NCBI RefSeq assembly: GCF_002742625.1
Contig: NZ_PEBF01000001.1
Span: 4,650,001 to 4,714,000 of the forward strand
DNA length: 64,000 nucleotides
From: Caulobacter sp. FWC2
Lineage (GTDB): Bacteria > Pseudomonadota > Alphaproteobacteria > Caulobacterales > Caulobacteraceae
Direction: 5' to 3'
In this document: one piece after another, positions 37,490 to 45,329 of the stretch
How positions within the stretch are numbered: position 1 is the first letter of the stretch
How the letters are laid out: each line of letters begins with the position of its first letter
Program-made: the position numbers and the translations under genes
The notes under the pieces: generated by a model
What the model was told of the DNA's origin: nothing
Databases searched by the model: none
The model's input: only the letters and a program-made list of their open reading frames with translations

Positions 37490-37960
37490 TCAGGCCTCGT
37501 GGGGACGGTAGTGGCTGACCTGATAGAGTCCTTCCAGCATGGCCTCGCGTTGCACGGCCGGCAGCTGGGCGCCCATCGCGCGTAGCAACTTAAACGCGTT
37601 GAGATGGACGTCGACCGCATCCCAGCGCCAGACCCCGGCTTCCGCCAGGCTGTCGGCCAGGGTGCACAGGGACACCGCCGCCTTGTCGACCCCGCTGTCG
37701 GAGACGAACTGGCCAACGTCGATGACCCGCGAGCCGAGCAGGTAAAGCGCGTCGAAAGGCTCGCTGTCGCGGCCTTCGGCGGTCTTGCCGAAGCGGCGCT
37801 CGATCTCCGCGAGCGTCTCGTCCAGAGCGGCCAACGAAGACTCGCGCAGGCTCTCGACGCCTGCCTCGGCGGCGATGATGGCGTCCTGGGCCAGGATGCC
37901 GCCCCGCTCCTTGATCATGCTGGCGAGTCGGTTGGGCGGACGGAATTTACGGACGGTCAT
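37490..37960 (-). CDS. cheE: Chemotaxis protein CheE
   Basis: This 156-residue protein at the end of the che operon starts at ATG 37960, overlapping the cheYIII stop (ATGA). It is largely helical with no transmembrane segment. A central stretch (about 90-130) contains SLCTLADSLAEAGVWRWDAVDVHLNAFKLL read as two helices. It is recognised from its position as last gene of the Caulobacter che operon; no enzymatic motif is visible. The biochemical role is not established; adaptor or phosphate-flow roles have been considered for such alphaproteobacterial accessory proteins. Confidence 0.8.
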   Translation of the reverse strand: MTVRKFRPPNRLASMIKERGGILAQDAIIAAEAGVESLRESSLAALDETLAEIERRFGKTAEGRDSEPFDALYLLGSRVIDVGQFVSDSGVDKAAVSLCTLADSLAEAGVWRWDAVDVHLNAFKLLRAMGAQLPAVQREAMLEGLYQVSHYRPHEA

Positions 37961-38559
37961 ATCTGCACCTTTGCTGGGCGCATCAGGTTGGCGATTTCGT
38001 CATCCGACATGTTGGGCGTCTGCGCATCGCCCACCTCCGCCGGGAGGTCATCCTTCCGCCGTCCATCCGTCCCCGGCGGCGGTCCCTCGTGTTTGAAACG
38101 TCGATCGGGCCCTATGTAGGTGTCGCATTCGATGAACTGCCGCTCCTCGCGCGCCACCCAGACGATGCGCTCCAGCAGCACCTTGGGAGTGATCGGCTTG
38201 GCCACGACATAGTTCGATCCCGCGTCGCGCAGCTTGAAGATCTGCGAGGTGCGGGTGTGGCCAGTGACCAGGATGACCGGAACGTAGCGGTTGTTCTCGC
38301 CGCCTTCCTTCCGCAGCCATTCGATGAACTCGATGCCGTCGGTGACGGGCATCTGCACGTCGCTGATGACCAGGTCGAAGATCTTGGTGCGGATCAAGGT
38401 CTGCGCGTCCGCGACACTCTCGGCGCGGAGCAGTTGCTTGACGCCAAAGCCCGAGACCACCTGAGACAGAATGTCCAGCGAGGCGCCGTTGTCGTCCAGG
38501 ACCAGCACCGTGGCCTTTTCGAGATTAATCCGCGTCGAGGGAAGGAGCGGTTCTGGCAT
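37957..38559 (-). CDS. cheYIII: CheY-like response regulator with Arg-rich C-terminal extension (CheYIII, CleA-like)
   Basis: This 200-residue protein has a receiver domain, residues 15-135, with DD22-23, phospho-acceptor Asp67 (VISDVQMP), Thr99 in VTGH and Lys121. A 65-residue extension has basic clusters (GPDRR at 150-154, RRKDD at 167-171) like the c-di-GMP-binding Cle proteins of Caulobacter, which steer the flagellar motor. The last residues, MSDDEIANLM (184-193), resemble the N-terminal CheY-binding peptide of the motor-switch protein FliM (consensus SQxEIDALL). It lies between cheU and cheE and overlaps cheE by 4 bases. Assignment as a Cle protein is from family knowledge and operon position. 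Confidence 0.85.
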   Translation of the reverse strand: MPEPLLPSTRINLEKATVLVLDDNGASLDILSQVVSGFGVKQLLRAESVADAQTLIRTKIFDLVISDVQMPVTDGIEFIEWLRKEGGENNRYVPVILVTGHTRTSQIFKLRDAGSNYVVAKPITPKVLLERIVWVAREERQFIECDTYIGPDRRFKHEGPPPGTDGRRKDDLPAEVGDAQTPNMSDDEIANLMRPAKVQI

Positions 38560-38566
38560 CGGGCGC

Positions 38567-38962
38567 CTAGAAGAAGTCCAGTTCGCCCGGATCGACGCGC
38601 TCGCCCATCCGTTCTTCGGCGCGCAGCCGCTCGACCATGTCAGACAGGCCCAGGCCCCTCAGCAGCGGCTCGATCGAGACGCTCCATTCGCCCGAGGCGT
38701 GCTGACCGATCCGCTCCAGCACCTCGGAAAGGCCATGCAGGCGCTGGGTCAGTTCGTCCAGCGACTGCAGGCGCGTGAGGTTCTCCAGCGTCGCCCCGCC
38801 CTTGGCGAGATCGCCGGCCACATGCTCGCAGTCCCGACACAGGGCCGCAGCCGAAGCCAGCTCCGCAGCCAGGCGACGCGACAGCTCCCCAACCGGCAAG
38901 TGCTCGGCCGGCAAGGGCTCGGCCGCTGCGATCGTCGGCGTCTGGAGCTGAAGAGCGGCCAT
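38567..38962 (-). CDS. cheU: Chemotaxis protein CheU
   Basis: This 131-residue, mainly helical accessory protein lies 5 bases after cheD and 7 before cheYIII. Residues 23-53 and 57-88 form two long predicted helices. The second contains SLDELTQRLHGLSEVLERI with D69-x3-Q73, the spacing of the catalytic Asp and Gln of CheZ-type CheY phosphatases. The protein ends ELDFF, an acidic-aromatic tail. CheU is known by position in Caulobacter che operons, but its function is not settled. No CheZ, FliY or CheC gene is present in this operon, so a phosphatase role is possible. This is inference from motif only. Confidence 0.82.
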   Translation of the reverse strand: MAALQLQTPTIAAAEPLPAEHLPVGELSRRLAAELASAAALCRDCEHVAGDLAKGGATLENLTRLQSLDELTQRLHGLSEVLERIGQHASGEWSVSIEPLLRGLGLSDMVERLRAEERMGERVDPGELDFF

Positions 38963-38967
38963 CAGGC

Positions 38968-39534
38968 TCAGAACAGATCCACGTCGCCGCTGGCCACGGC
39001 CGGCATCGGCGGCGGCGTGGGACGACGAACGTCCTGCGGCGCATTGTCGACGGCCACCAGGCGCTGGCGCACCCGGCCCGAGGTCGGCCAGAACTCGACG
39101 CGACGGGCCGAGACCCCGCCGGTGCTGGACGAGACGATCGGGATGCCTTCGTCGCGCAGGAAGCGTTCAGCGAAGGCGGCGTTGCTGGCGCCGACGTCCG
39201 AGAGGCCGTCGAACAGCTTGGCCCCGCCGAAGATCTTGGCCTCCATCCGCTCGCGGCGGGCGCCCTTCTTCAGCAGATCGTTGATCAGCACTTCCATGGC
39301 GTAGGCGCCGTAGCGCACGGCGTCGCCGCCGGTCCGGCCGTCGCCGGAATCCGGCAGCAGGAAGTGGTTCATGCCGCCGACACCGGCCTGCGGGTCGCGA
39401 ATGCACGCGGCGATGCACGACCCCAGCACGGTGGTCATCACCACCTGCGGATCGCCCGTCACATGGCTTTCGCCCTGGGTCACGTGAACCTTGATCGCCC
39501 GTTCCGGGTCGTCGTGGTGGGAGAATTGCGTCAT
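38968..39534 (-). CDS. cheD: Chemoreceptor glutamine deamidase CheD
   Basis: This 188-residue enzyme deamidates specific glutamines on chemoreceptors. The start is ATG 39534, overlapping the cheYII stop (ATGA); the longer frame beginning at 39600 would lie inside cheYII. The catalytic triad is recognisable: Thr34, Cys40 in TTVLGSC, and His57 in GGMNHFLLP. The protein ends GDVDLF, resembling the ELDFF tail of CheU. In organisms with CheC, CheD also stimulates CheY-P dephosphorylation, but no cheC is present here. Confidence 0.94.
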   Translation of the reverse strand: MTQFSHHDDPERAIKVHVTQGESHVTGDPQVVMTTVLGSCIAACIRDPQAGVGGMNHFLLPDSGDGRTGGDAVRYGAYAMEVLINDLLKKGARRERMEAKIFGGAKLFDGLSDVGASNAAFAERFLRDEGIPIVSSSTGGVSARRVEFWPTSGRVRQRLVAVDNAPQDVRRPTPPPMPAVASGDVDLF

Positions 39535-39920
39535 GTCAGCTGCCCGAACACCTGTTCGATCTTCTCTTTCAAGCCCTGAACCGTGAACGGTTTGACGCAA
39601 TAGTTATTGACGCCGAACTGCACGGCGCGCTGGACCAGTTCACGGTCGGCGCGGCCTGTTAGCATGACGAAGGCGGTCTGGCGGATCGGCGGATGCGAGC
39701 GCACCGCGCGCAACAGCGCCAAGCCGTCCATCTTCGGCATGTTGAAGTCGGAAATGACGAGGTTGGCGGGCTTGGCCAGGAGGTTCTTCAGAGCCTCCTC
39801 GCCGTCCGGCGCCTCACGAATGTCCTTGAAGCCGATCTGCTGCAGCGCATTGCGGATCAGAGCCCGCATGGTGAGCTGGTCGTCGACCACGAGTACGGAG
39901 ATGGTGCTAGCTTGCGGCAT
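39531..39920 (-). CDS. cheYII: Chemotaxis response regulator CheY (second copy)
   Basis: This 129-residue single receiver has DD13-14, phospho-acceptor Asp58 ([12 protein letters not shown]), a threonine in MLTGRAD and lysine in VKPF. Compared with the first CheY (44680-45045) it is closest to the motor-binding type in sequence ([22 protein letters not shown]). It starts 3 bases after cheB and overlaps cheD. In the Caulobacter operon it is one of three CheY proteins that receive phosphate from CheA. Confidence 0.93.
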   Translation of the reverse strand: MPQASTISVLVVDDQLTMRALIRNALQQIGFKDIREAPDGEEALKNLLAKPANLVISDFNMPKMDGLALLRAVRSHPPIRQTAFVMLTGRADRELVQRAVQFGVNNYCVKPFTVQGLKEKIEQVFGQLT

Positions 39921-39923
39921 GGT

Positions 39924-40958
39924 TCAGCGCCTCGCGGAGGCTAGATCGAGAATGGATTGGCCCATGTGGGACAGGGAAACCTGCTTCTCCACAGCGCCAA
40001 TTTCGAAGGCGGAGCGCGGCATGCCGTAGACGACGCAAGAGGCTTCGTCCTGGCCCAACGTCTTGGCGCCGGCCTTGCGCATGGTCAGGAGGCCCTGGGC
40101 GCCGTCGCGGCCCATGCCGGTCAGGATGGCCCCGACAGCCTTGTCGCCGACCGCGGCCGCCACCGAGTTGAACAGCACGTCCACCGACGGGCGGTGGCCG
40201 CTGACCGGGTCGCCCTGGACCAGGCGGCAACGCAGGCCCGCCGAGCGAACGACCGTCAGGTGCGTGGCGCCGCCGGGGGCGACATAGACCTTGCCAGGCT
40301 CCAGCAGGGCGCCGTCGGTGGCTTCCTGCACCTTGGCCCCGCTGGCGCGGTCGAGGCGCGCGGCGAAGCTGGCGGTGAAGGTCGCCGGCATGTGCTGGGT
40401 GATGACCGTCGGCGGGCAGGTCTCAGGGAACAGGGTCAGGATCGACAGCAGGGCTTCCACCCCGCCGGTCGACGAGCCGATCGCCACGATGTCACCCGAC
40501 GGCATGAAGTCCTTGCGGCGCACAGGCGCGGCGCTTGGCGCGGCGCCGGCGTTGGTCCGGACCGAGGCGCGAGCCGCGATCTTCACCTTGGCGACGATCT
40601 CGGCCAGGGCTTCCTGGGTGCCGGTGGCGTCGGCGGGCTTGCCCACGCAGTCCACCGCGCCCAGTTCCAGGGCCCGCAGAGTCATCTCCGCGCCCGCCTG
40701 GGTCAGGGTCGAGACCATGACCACCGGCATGGGCCGCAGGCGCATGATCTTCTCGAGGAACTCGATGCCGTTCATGTTCGGCATCTCGATGTCGAGCGTG
40801 ACGACGTCGGGGTTCAAGGCCTTGATCATGCCGCGAGCCTCGAACGGGTCGCCGGCGCCGCCGACCACCTCGATCTCCGGGTCACGCGAGAGGGCCGCCG
40901 TGATCAGGCTCCGCATGGTGGCGGAGTCGTCGACGACGAGAACACGGATCTTAGGCAT
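39924..40958 (-). CDS. cheB: Protein-glutamate methylesterase CheB
   Basis: This 344-residue adaptation enzyme removes methyl groups from (and deamidates) chemoreceptors when phosphorylated by CheA. The receiver is residues 1 to about 120 with Asp56. A linker follows, then the esterase domain (about 155-344) with catalytic Ser163 (IGSSTGG), His189 (QHMP) and Asp285 (GMGRDG), at nearly the same positions as in the enterobacterial enzyme. The ATG overlaps the cheR stop by one base (TGATG). Confidence 0.97.
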   Translation of the reverse strand: MPKIRVLVVDDSATMRSLITAALSRDPEIEVVGGAGDPFEARGMIKALNPDVVTLDIEMPNMNGIEFLEKIMRLRPMPVVMVSTLTQAGAEMTLRALELGAVDCVGKPADATGTQEALAEIVAKVKIAARASVRTNAGAAPSAAPVRRKDFMPSGDIVAIGSSTGGVEALLSILTLFPETCPPTVITQHMPATFTASFAARLDRASGAKVQEATDGALLEPGKVYVAPGGATHLTVVRSAGLRCRLVQGDPVSGHRPSVDVLFNSVAAAVGDKAVGAILTGMGRDGAQGLLTMRKAGAKTLGQDEASCVVYGMPRSAFEIGAVEKQVSLSHMGQSILDLASARR

Positions 40959-41836
40959 CAGCGACCCACCTTTCGATAGGCGGTCAAGCCGCAGCTTTCG
41001 AACGCGGTGATGTTGGCGCTCACGCGCTCGGAGTGGCCGACATACAGTCGGCCGCCTGGCGCGACGAGCGGCGCGAAGCGGCTCCAGACGCGTTCCTGAG
41101 TAGGTTCATCGAAATAGATCACGACATTCCGGCAGAAGATTGCGTCAAAAGGCCCCTTCATAGGCCACGACGGACCATTGAGATTTAGTTCCCGGAACGC
41201 GACCAGGCTGCGGGCCGCGTCGCAAACGCGCCAGGCGCGACGATCCGACGCATCACGCTCGAAAAACTGGCTGCGCGCCGAGGCCGGAATCCCTTCCAGC
41301 AGCGACTCGTCGTAGACGGCCTCGCGACCGGTGGCGAGCACGTTGGTGTCGATGTCCGTGCCCAGGATCCGGATGTCCAGATCAGCCGCGTTCGGCCATA
41401 CCGACAGCACCGTGAAGGCCATCGAATAGGGCTCCTGGCCCGACGAGCTGGCGGCCGACCACAGGCGCAGGCGGCCCCCGGCGCGCACTCTGTCGACGAC
41501 CGGCTCCAGCACATTGGCGCGCAGGTCGTCGAAGTGGTGCGGCTCGCGGAAGAAGCGCGTGACGTTCGTCGTCAGCGCCCGGAGCATCTCCTGGCTTTCG
41601 TCGTGGCCCTTGTCGCTGGCGACGAAGGCGCAGTAGTCGGTGAACGTCCGCAGACCCAGGGTCCGCAGGCGCTTGGCCAGGCGGGAATAAACCAGCGTCG
41701 CCTTGCTGTCGGGCAGGCTGATGCCGGCCAGGTCGTACAGCAGCGCGGCGATGCGCTTGAAATCCTGATTGGTGAACGCGAACTCGCCATCGACGATGGC
41801 TTCGCGGCGTTCTGAGGTGGTAGCGGAACTCGTCAT
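40958..41836 (-). CDS. cheR: Chemoreceptor methyltransferase CheR
   Basis: This 292-residue SAM-dependent methyltransferase adds methyl groups to receptor glutamates. An N-terminal helical domain (about 20-100) carries the basic segment [13 protein letters not shown]. The methyltransferase domain has [16 protein letters not shown] (glycine-poor form of motif I), [10 protein letters not shown], and the [18 protein letters not shown] segment typical of CheR. The beta-subdomain that can bind receptor C-terminal pentapeptides is present; the three receptors here end in WEEF. One-base overlaps with cheW and cheB show tight coupling. Confidence 0.96.
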   Translation of the reverse strand: MTSSATTSERREAIVDGEFAFTNQDFKRIAALLYDLAGISLPDSKATLVYSRLAKRLRTLGLRTFTDYCAFVASDKGHDESQEMLRALTTNVTRFFREPHHFDDLRANVLEPVVDRVRAGGRLRLWSAASSSGQEPYSMAFTVLSVWPNAADLDIRILGTDIDTNVLATGREAVYDESLLEGIPASARSQFFERDASDRRAWRVCDAARSLVAFRELNLNGPSWPMKGPFDAIFCRNVVIYFDEPTQERVWSRFAPLVAPGGRLYVGHSERVSANITAFESCGLTAYRKVGR

Positions 41837-42303
41837 CAGGCGGCCAAGGCCTCCCGTTCAGGCAGGATACGGTCCAAGGAAATCTCGCTGATCATGCGGC
41901 CCTCGATCGAGATGATGCCGCGGACGAAGTTGCGGACGGTGTCGCAGGCCATGTCGGGGGTCGGCTGGATCATGTCGTCATTGACCGACAGGATGTCCGA
42001 AACCGCGTCGACCAGCAGGCCGACAGTGCGGTCCCCCGCCTTGACCACGATGAAGACGCTGCGGACGGTCGGTTCGATCACCGGCATGCCCAGACGGCAG
42101 GCCAGGTCCATGATCGGCAACACCGCGCCGCGCAGATTGATGACACCGCGCATGAAACCGGGCGATTGCGGCAGCACCGTCGCCGGGCTCCAGCCGCGGA
42201 TCTCGCGGACCGCCATGATGTCCACGCAGTACTCCTGGTCCCCCACGCGGAAGGAAATCAGTTCCCGGCGGTCGATCCCCGTGGCGGCGGCATGGTCAGT
42301 CAT
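41836..42303 (-). CDS. cheW: Chemotaxis coupling protein CheW
   Basis: This 155-residue SH3-like scaffold links receptors to CheA. Conserved segments include [21 protein letters not shown], the [16 protein letters not shown] stretch with receptor-binding arginine, and [12 protein letters not shown]. It begins 3 bases after the cheA stop and overlaps cheR by one base. Confidence 0.97.
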   Translation of the reverse strand: MTDHAAATGIDRRELISFRVGDQEYCVDIMAVREIRGWSPATVLPQSPGFMRGVINLRGAVLPIMDLACRLGMPVIEPTVRSVFIVVKAGDRTVGLLVDAVSDILSVNDDMIQPTPDMACDTVRNFVRGIISIEGRMISEISLDRILPEREALAA

Positions 42304-42306
42304 GAC

Positions 42307-44595
42307 TTACTCCGCTGCGATGAGGGTGGGTTCTGTCGGGCGCGGCGCGCCGCCGTCCCGGCGACGCATGGCGATCGTGGCGTCCACGTCGAGGATCAGA
42401 GCGACGCGGCCGTCGCCCAGGATGGTCGCGGCGGCGACGCCCTCGACCTGCTGATAGTTCTGCTCCAGCGACTTGATGACGACCTGGCGCTGACCGTGGA
42501 TGGCGTCGGCCACCAGGGCGGCGCGCGAGCCGTCCTCGCCCTCGACCAGCAGCACCACGCCGTCGGTCGGGTGCGGAGAATGGGTGCGGTAGCCCAGGGC
42601 CTGACCGACGTCGATCAGCGGCACGAAGCTGTCGCGGACGGCCAGCACCGAGCCGACCGGACCCAGCGGGCGAACTTCTTCCGGCTTCGGGCGCAGGCTC
42701 TCGACGATGGCGGCCAGCGGCACGACCAGGGTCTCGCCGGCGACGTCGACCACCATGCCGTCCAGGACGGCCAGGGTCAGCGGCAGGCTGAGCGTGAAGG
42801 TCGAGCCCAGACCCGGGCGCGAGGTGATCGAGATGCGACCGCCCAGGGCCTGGACCGAACGCTTGACCACGTCCATGCCGACGCCGCGACCCGACACGTC
42901 CGAGATCTTGTCGGCGGTCGAGAAGCCCGGAAGGAAGATCAGGTTGTCGATCTCTTCGTCGGTCAGGGTCAGGTCGGGCGCGATCAGGCCCTTCTTGACC
43001 GCGATCGAGAGGACCCGCTCGCGGTTGATGCCCTTGCCGTCGTCCGAGACCTCGATGACGATCCGGCCGCTGCGGTGCAGGGCGGCCAGGCGCACGACGC
43101 CTTCGGGATTCTTGCCGGCAGCCTTGCGCTCCTCGGGCGATTCCAGCCCGTGGTCGATGGCGTTGCGCAGCATGTGGGTGATCGGGTCGGACAGACGCTC
43201 GATGACCGTCTTGTCGACCTCGGTGTTCTCGCCGTCCATGACCAGGCGAGCCTGCTTGTGCGTCATGTTGGCGACTTCGCGGACCAGGCGCGGCATGCGC
43301 TGGAACACCGACTTCACCGGCTGGGCGCGGATGGCCATGACGCTGTCCTGGATCTCGCGGGTGAGCTGTTCCAGCTCATCCAGACCCATGGCCAGGTTGG
43401 AGGACGGTGCGATGCCGTATTCGCCGACGCGCTGCGCCAGCATGGCCTGATTGATCACCAGCTCGCCGACCAGGTCGATCAGACGGTCGATGCGCTCGGG
43501 ATCGACGCGGATCACCGATTGGCCGGGACCCGGGACTTCGACCTGGGTGGCCTTGGGCGTGGCGGCGGCGGGCTTGGCGGCCTCGGCCGCCGGCGCGGGC
43601 GTCGGCGCGACGGCCGCGACCTCGGCGACGGGCGCTGCGACCGCTTCAGCGGCGGGAATTTCGATAACGGCCGGAGCGACGGGCTCGACGGCCATTTCAG
43701 ATGCGGCGGCGGGCGCCTCGGCGACCGTCAGCAGCGAGGCCAGCGCATCCTCGACTGCGGCTTCGCCACGGGTGATTTCCAGGTCGCAGTCGCCGTCGAC
43801 GAATTCGAAGACTTCGCGGATCGCGGCTTCGTCGTCCTCGGTCTCGAGGCGGACGCTCCAGGTCACGAAGGCCGCTTCCGGATCCAGGTCTTCCAGGGAC
43901 GGCAGGGCGCGGTCGTCGAGGGTCGCCTTGATCGGACCCAGGCGGTTCAGCTCGCGCAGCAGCAGCGCCGTCTCGTTGGCCTTGCGATACAGGTCCGACT
44001 TCGGACGGATTGACACCGTCCAGACGTTCGAGGGGATCAGATCGGCGTCGGCGGCCTGCGCCTCGACCGAGATGGTCTGCGGCACGAAGGTGAAGCCGAG
44101 GTCGTCGTCATCCATCGCGTCTTCGGCGGCGACGTCAGAAACGCTGGCGGCGGCGGAAGCCGTCTCCTCGACCGCCACCGGAGCAGCGGCGGCCGGGGCC
44201 GGGGCGGCGTTCGGGTCGGTCCAGGTCTCGAGCTCGGCGGCCATGGCGGCCGAGGCGGCCATGTCGACGTCACCCAGGCCGCGCGCGGCGCTGACGTGGT
44301 CGGCCAGGATGTCGGAGGCGCGCAGCAGGACGGCGGCCAGTTCGACCGTGTTGGGCACAGAACCGGCCCGCACGGCGTCCAGCAGGGTCTCGAACACGTG
44401 GGCGAAGCGCACCAGCGGCTCGAGGCCGAAGGCGCCGGCGCCGCCCTTGATCGAGTGGACGGCGCGGAACACGGCGTTGACCGTCTCGCTGTCGCCGGCC
44501 CCTTCCTGCATGGCCAGGAGACCGCCCTCGAGGTCGGCGAGAAGCTCCTCGCATTCCTGGAAGAAGGTGACCTTGATGGCCTCTAGCTCGTCCAT
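42307..44595 (-). CDS. cheA: Chemotaxis histidine kinase CheA
   Basis: This 762-residue kinase has a P1 domain with phospho-acceptor His47 (AVHSIKGGAGAF). A long Ala/Pro/Glu-rich linker surrounds a P2-like CheY/CheB docking domain (about 200-270). P3 dimerisation begins near 370 (VIRVDPERIDRLIDLVGELVINQ in pieces). The P4 kinase has HMLRNAIDHGLE, VSDDGKGI and GRGVGMDVVK, and a CheW-like P5 domain runs to the end. It phosphorylates the CheYs and CheB. It lies 84 bases after cheYI; a weak GC hairpin in that gap is the only feature seen there. Confidence 0.97.
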   Translation of the reverse strand: MDELEAIKVTFFQECEELLADLEGGLLAMQEGAGDSETVNAVFRAVHSIKGGAGAFGLEPLVRFAHVFETLLDAVRAGSVPNTVELAAVLLRASDILADHVSAARGLGDVDMAASAAMAAELETWTDPNAAPAPAAAAPVAVEETASAAASVSDVAAEDAMDDDDLGFTFVPQTISVEAQAADADLIPSNVWTVSIRPKSDLYRKANETALLLRELNRLGPIKATLDDRALPSLEDLDPEAAFVTWSVRLETEDDEAAIREVFEFVDGDCDLEITRGEAAVEDALASLLTVAEAPAAASEMAVEPVAPAVIEIPAAEAVAAPVAEVAAVAPTPAPAAEAAKPAAATPKATQVEVPGPGQSVIRVDPERIDRLIDLVGELVINQAMLAQRVGEYGIAPSSNLAMGLDELEQLTREIQDSVMAIRAQPVKSVFQRMPRLVREVANMTHKQARLVMDGENTEVDKTVIERLSDPITHMLRNAIDHGLESPEERKAAGKNPEGVVRLAALHRSGRIVIEVSDDGKGINRERVLSIAVKKGLIAPDLTLTDEEIDNLIFLPGFSTADKISDVSGRGVGMDVVKRSVQALGGRISITSRPGLGSTFTLSLPLTLAVLDGMVVDVAGETLVVPLAAIVESLRPKPEEVRPLGPVGSVLAVRDSFVPLIDVGQALGYRTHSPHPTDGVVLLVEGEDGSRAALVADAIHGQRQVVIKSLEQNYQQVEGVAAATILGDGRVALILDVDATIAMRRRDGGAPRPTEPTLIAAE

Positions 44596-44679
44596 ATCCC
44601 GTACGTCCTAATTCGCGTCTAGCAACGGGTAGTCAAAGTTCGGTACGCGGTACTGGCCGGGCTTAAGCGGCCCAAACCC

Positions 44680-45045
44680 TTAGGCGGCGACGCGACGGAT
44701 CGCGTCGACCAGCTTTTCCGGGTTGAACGGCTTGACGATCCAGCCCGTCGCGCCGGCTTCGCGAGCCCGCTGCTTCTTGGCCGGGTCGCTTTCCGTGGTC
44801 AGGACCAGGATCGGGATGGCGCGATAGTCGTCGTCGACCCGCACCGCCTCGATGAAGCCGAAGCCGTCCAGCTTGGGCATGTTGATATCTGTGATGATGA
44901 TGTCGGGGCGATGGGCGGAGAGAACCTCCAGACCATGCTCGCCGTCGACAGCCTCGACCACATTGAACCCGGCGCCGACCAGAGCCATGCGCAGCATGTC
45001 CCTCATGGTGCGGGAATCATCGACCGTGAGAACCGTACGCGTCAC
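44680..45045 (-). CDS. cheYI: Chemotaxis response regulator CheY (first copy)
   Basis: This 121-residue receiver has DD9-10, phospho-acceptor Asp53 (ITDINMPKLDG), Thr83 in LTTES and Lys105 in VKPF. It starts at GTG 45045 and overlaps the cheX stop (GTGA). The LTTESDPAKKQRAREAGATGWIVKPF region (in pieces) is typical of the CheY usually placed before cheA in alphaproteobacteria, often a phosphate sink or adaptor rather than the main motor CheY. That role is inferred. Confidence 0.95.
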   Translation of the reverse strand: MTRTVLTVDDSRTMRDMLRMALVGAGFNVVEAVDGEHGLEVLSAHRPDIIITDINMPKLDGFGFIEAVRVDDDYRAIPILVLTTESDPAKKQRAREAGATGWIVKPFNPEKLVDAIRRVAA

Positions 45046-45329
45046 GATTCAGCTCCTTGGAATTCCGCCGAGAGGAGCGCCCCTTCGGCGCCGAAAAGAC
45101 GGGTGGTTTCAACGAAGGCCTGGGAAGGCCCCTTGATGGAAAAGGCTTGGCCATCCCGGTCCCACGCCTTGCGGGCGGCCAGCAGCACCTGCAGGCACAG
45201 ACCGCCGAGGCGACGGACCTGGTCGGCTTCCACGGTGATCGCCGCGCCGCGGCGTTCGAGGAAGGCAGCCTTGAGCGGGGCCGCGGCCTTCAGATCCAGG
45301 GTTTCAGGTAGCGCGATCGCGGCGGCCAT
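45042..45329 (-). CDS. cheX: STAS-domain chemotaxis protein CheX (operon name)
   Basis: This 95-residue protein starts at ATG 45329, overlapping the mcpA stop (TGATG) and preceded by GGGAGG inside mcpA. The fold pattern (beta-helix alternation, TVEADQVRRLGGLCLQVLLAARKAW) is a STAS domain as in anti-sigma antagonists, not the phosphatase CheX of Thermotoga. The phosphorylatable serine of SpoIIAA (usually in a D-S/T-S/A-G motif) is replaced by RRLGGL, so it is probably a non-phosphorylated binding module. It stands between receptor and cheYI in the Caulobacter order. Confidence 0.88.
   Translation of the reverse strand: MAAAIALPETLDLKAAAPLKAAFLERRGAAITVEADQVRRLGGLCLQVLLAARKAWDRDGQAFSIKGPSQAFVETTRLFGAEGALLSAEFQGAES

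Noticed and set aside
42166..44013. 615-codon open frame on the + strand
   Set aside because: Antisense to cheA, with His/Asp/Gly-rich composition typical of GC shadow frames.
45042..45329. Treating CheX as a CheY phosphatase of the CheC/CheX family
   Set aside because: The E-x2-N phosphatase motif and length of that family are absent; the sequence follows a STAS domain.
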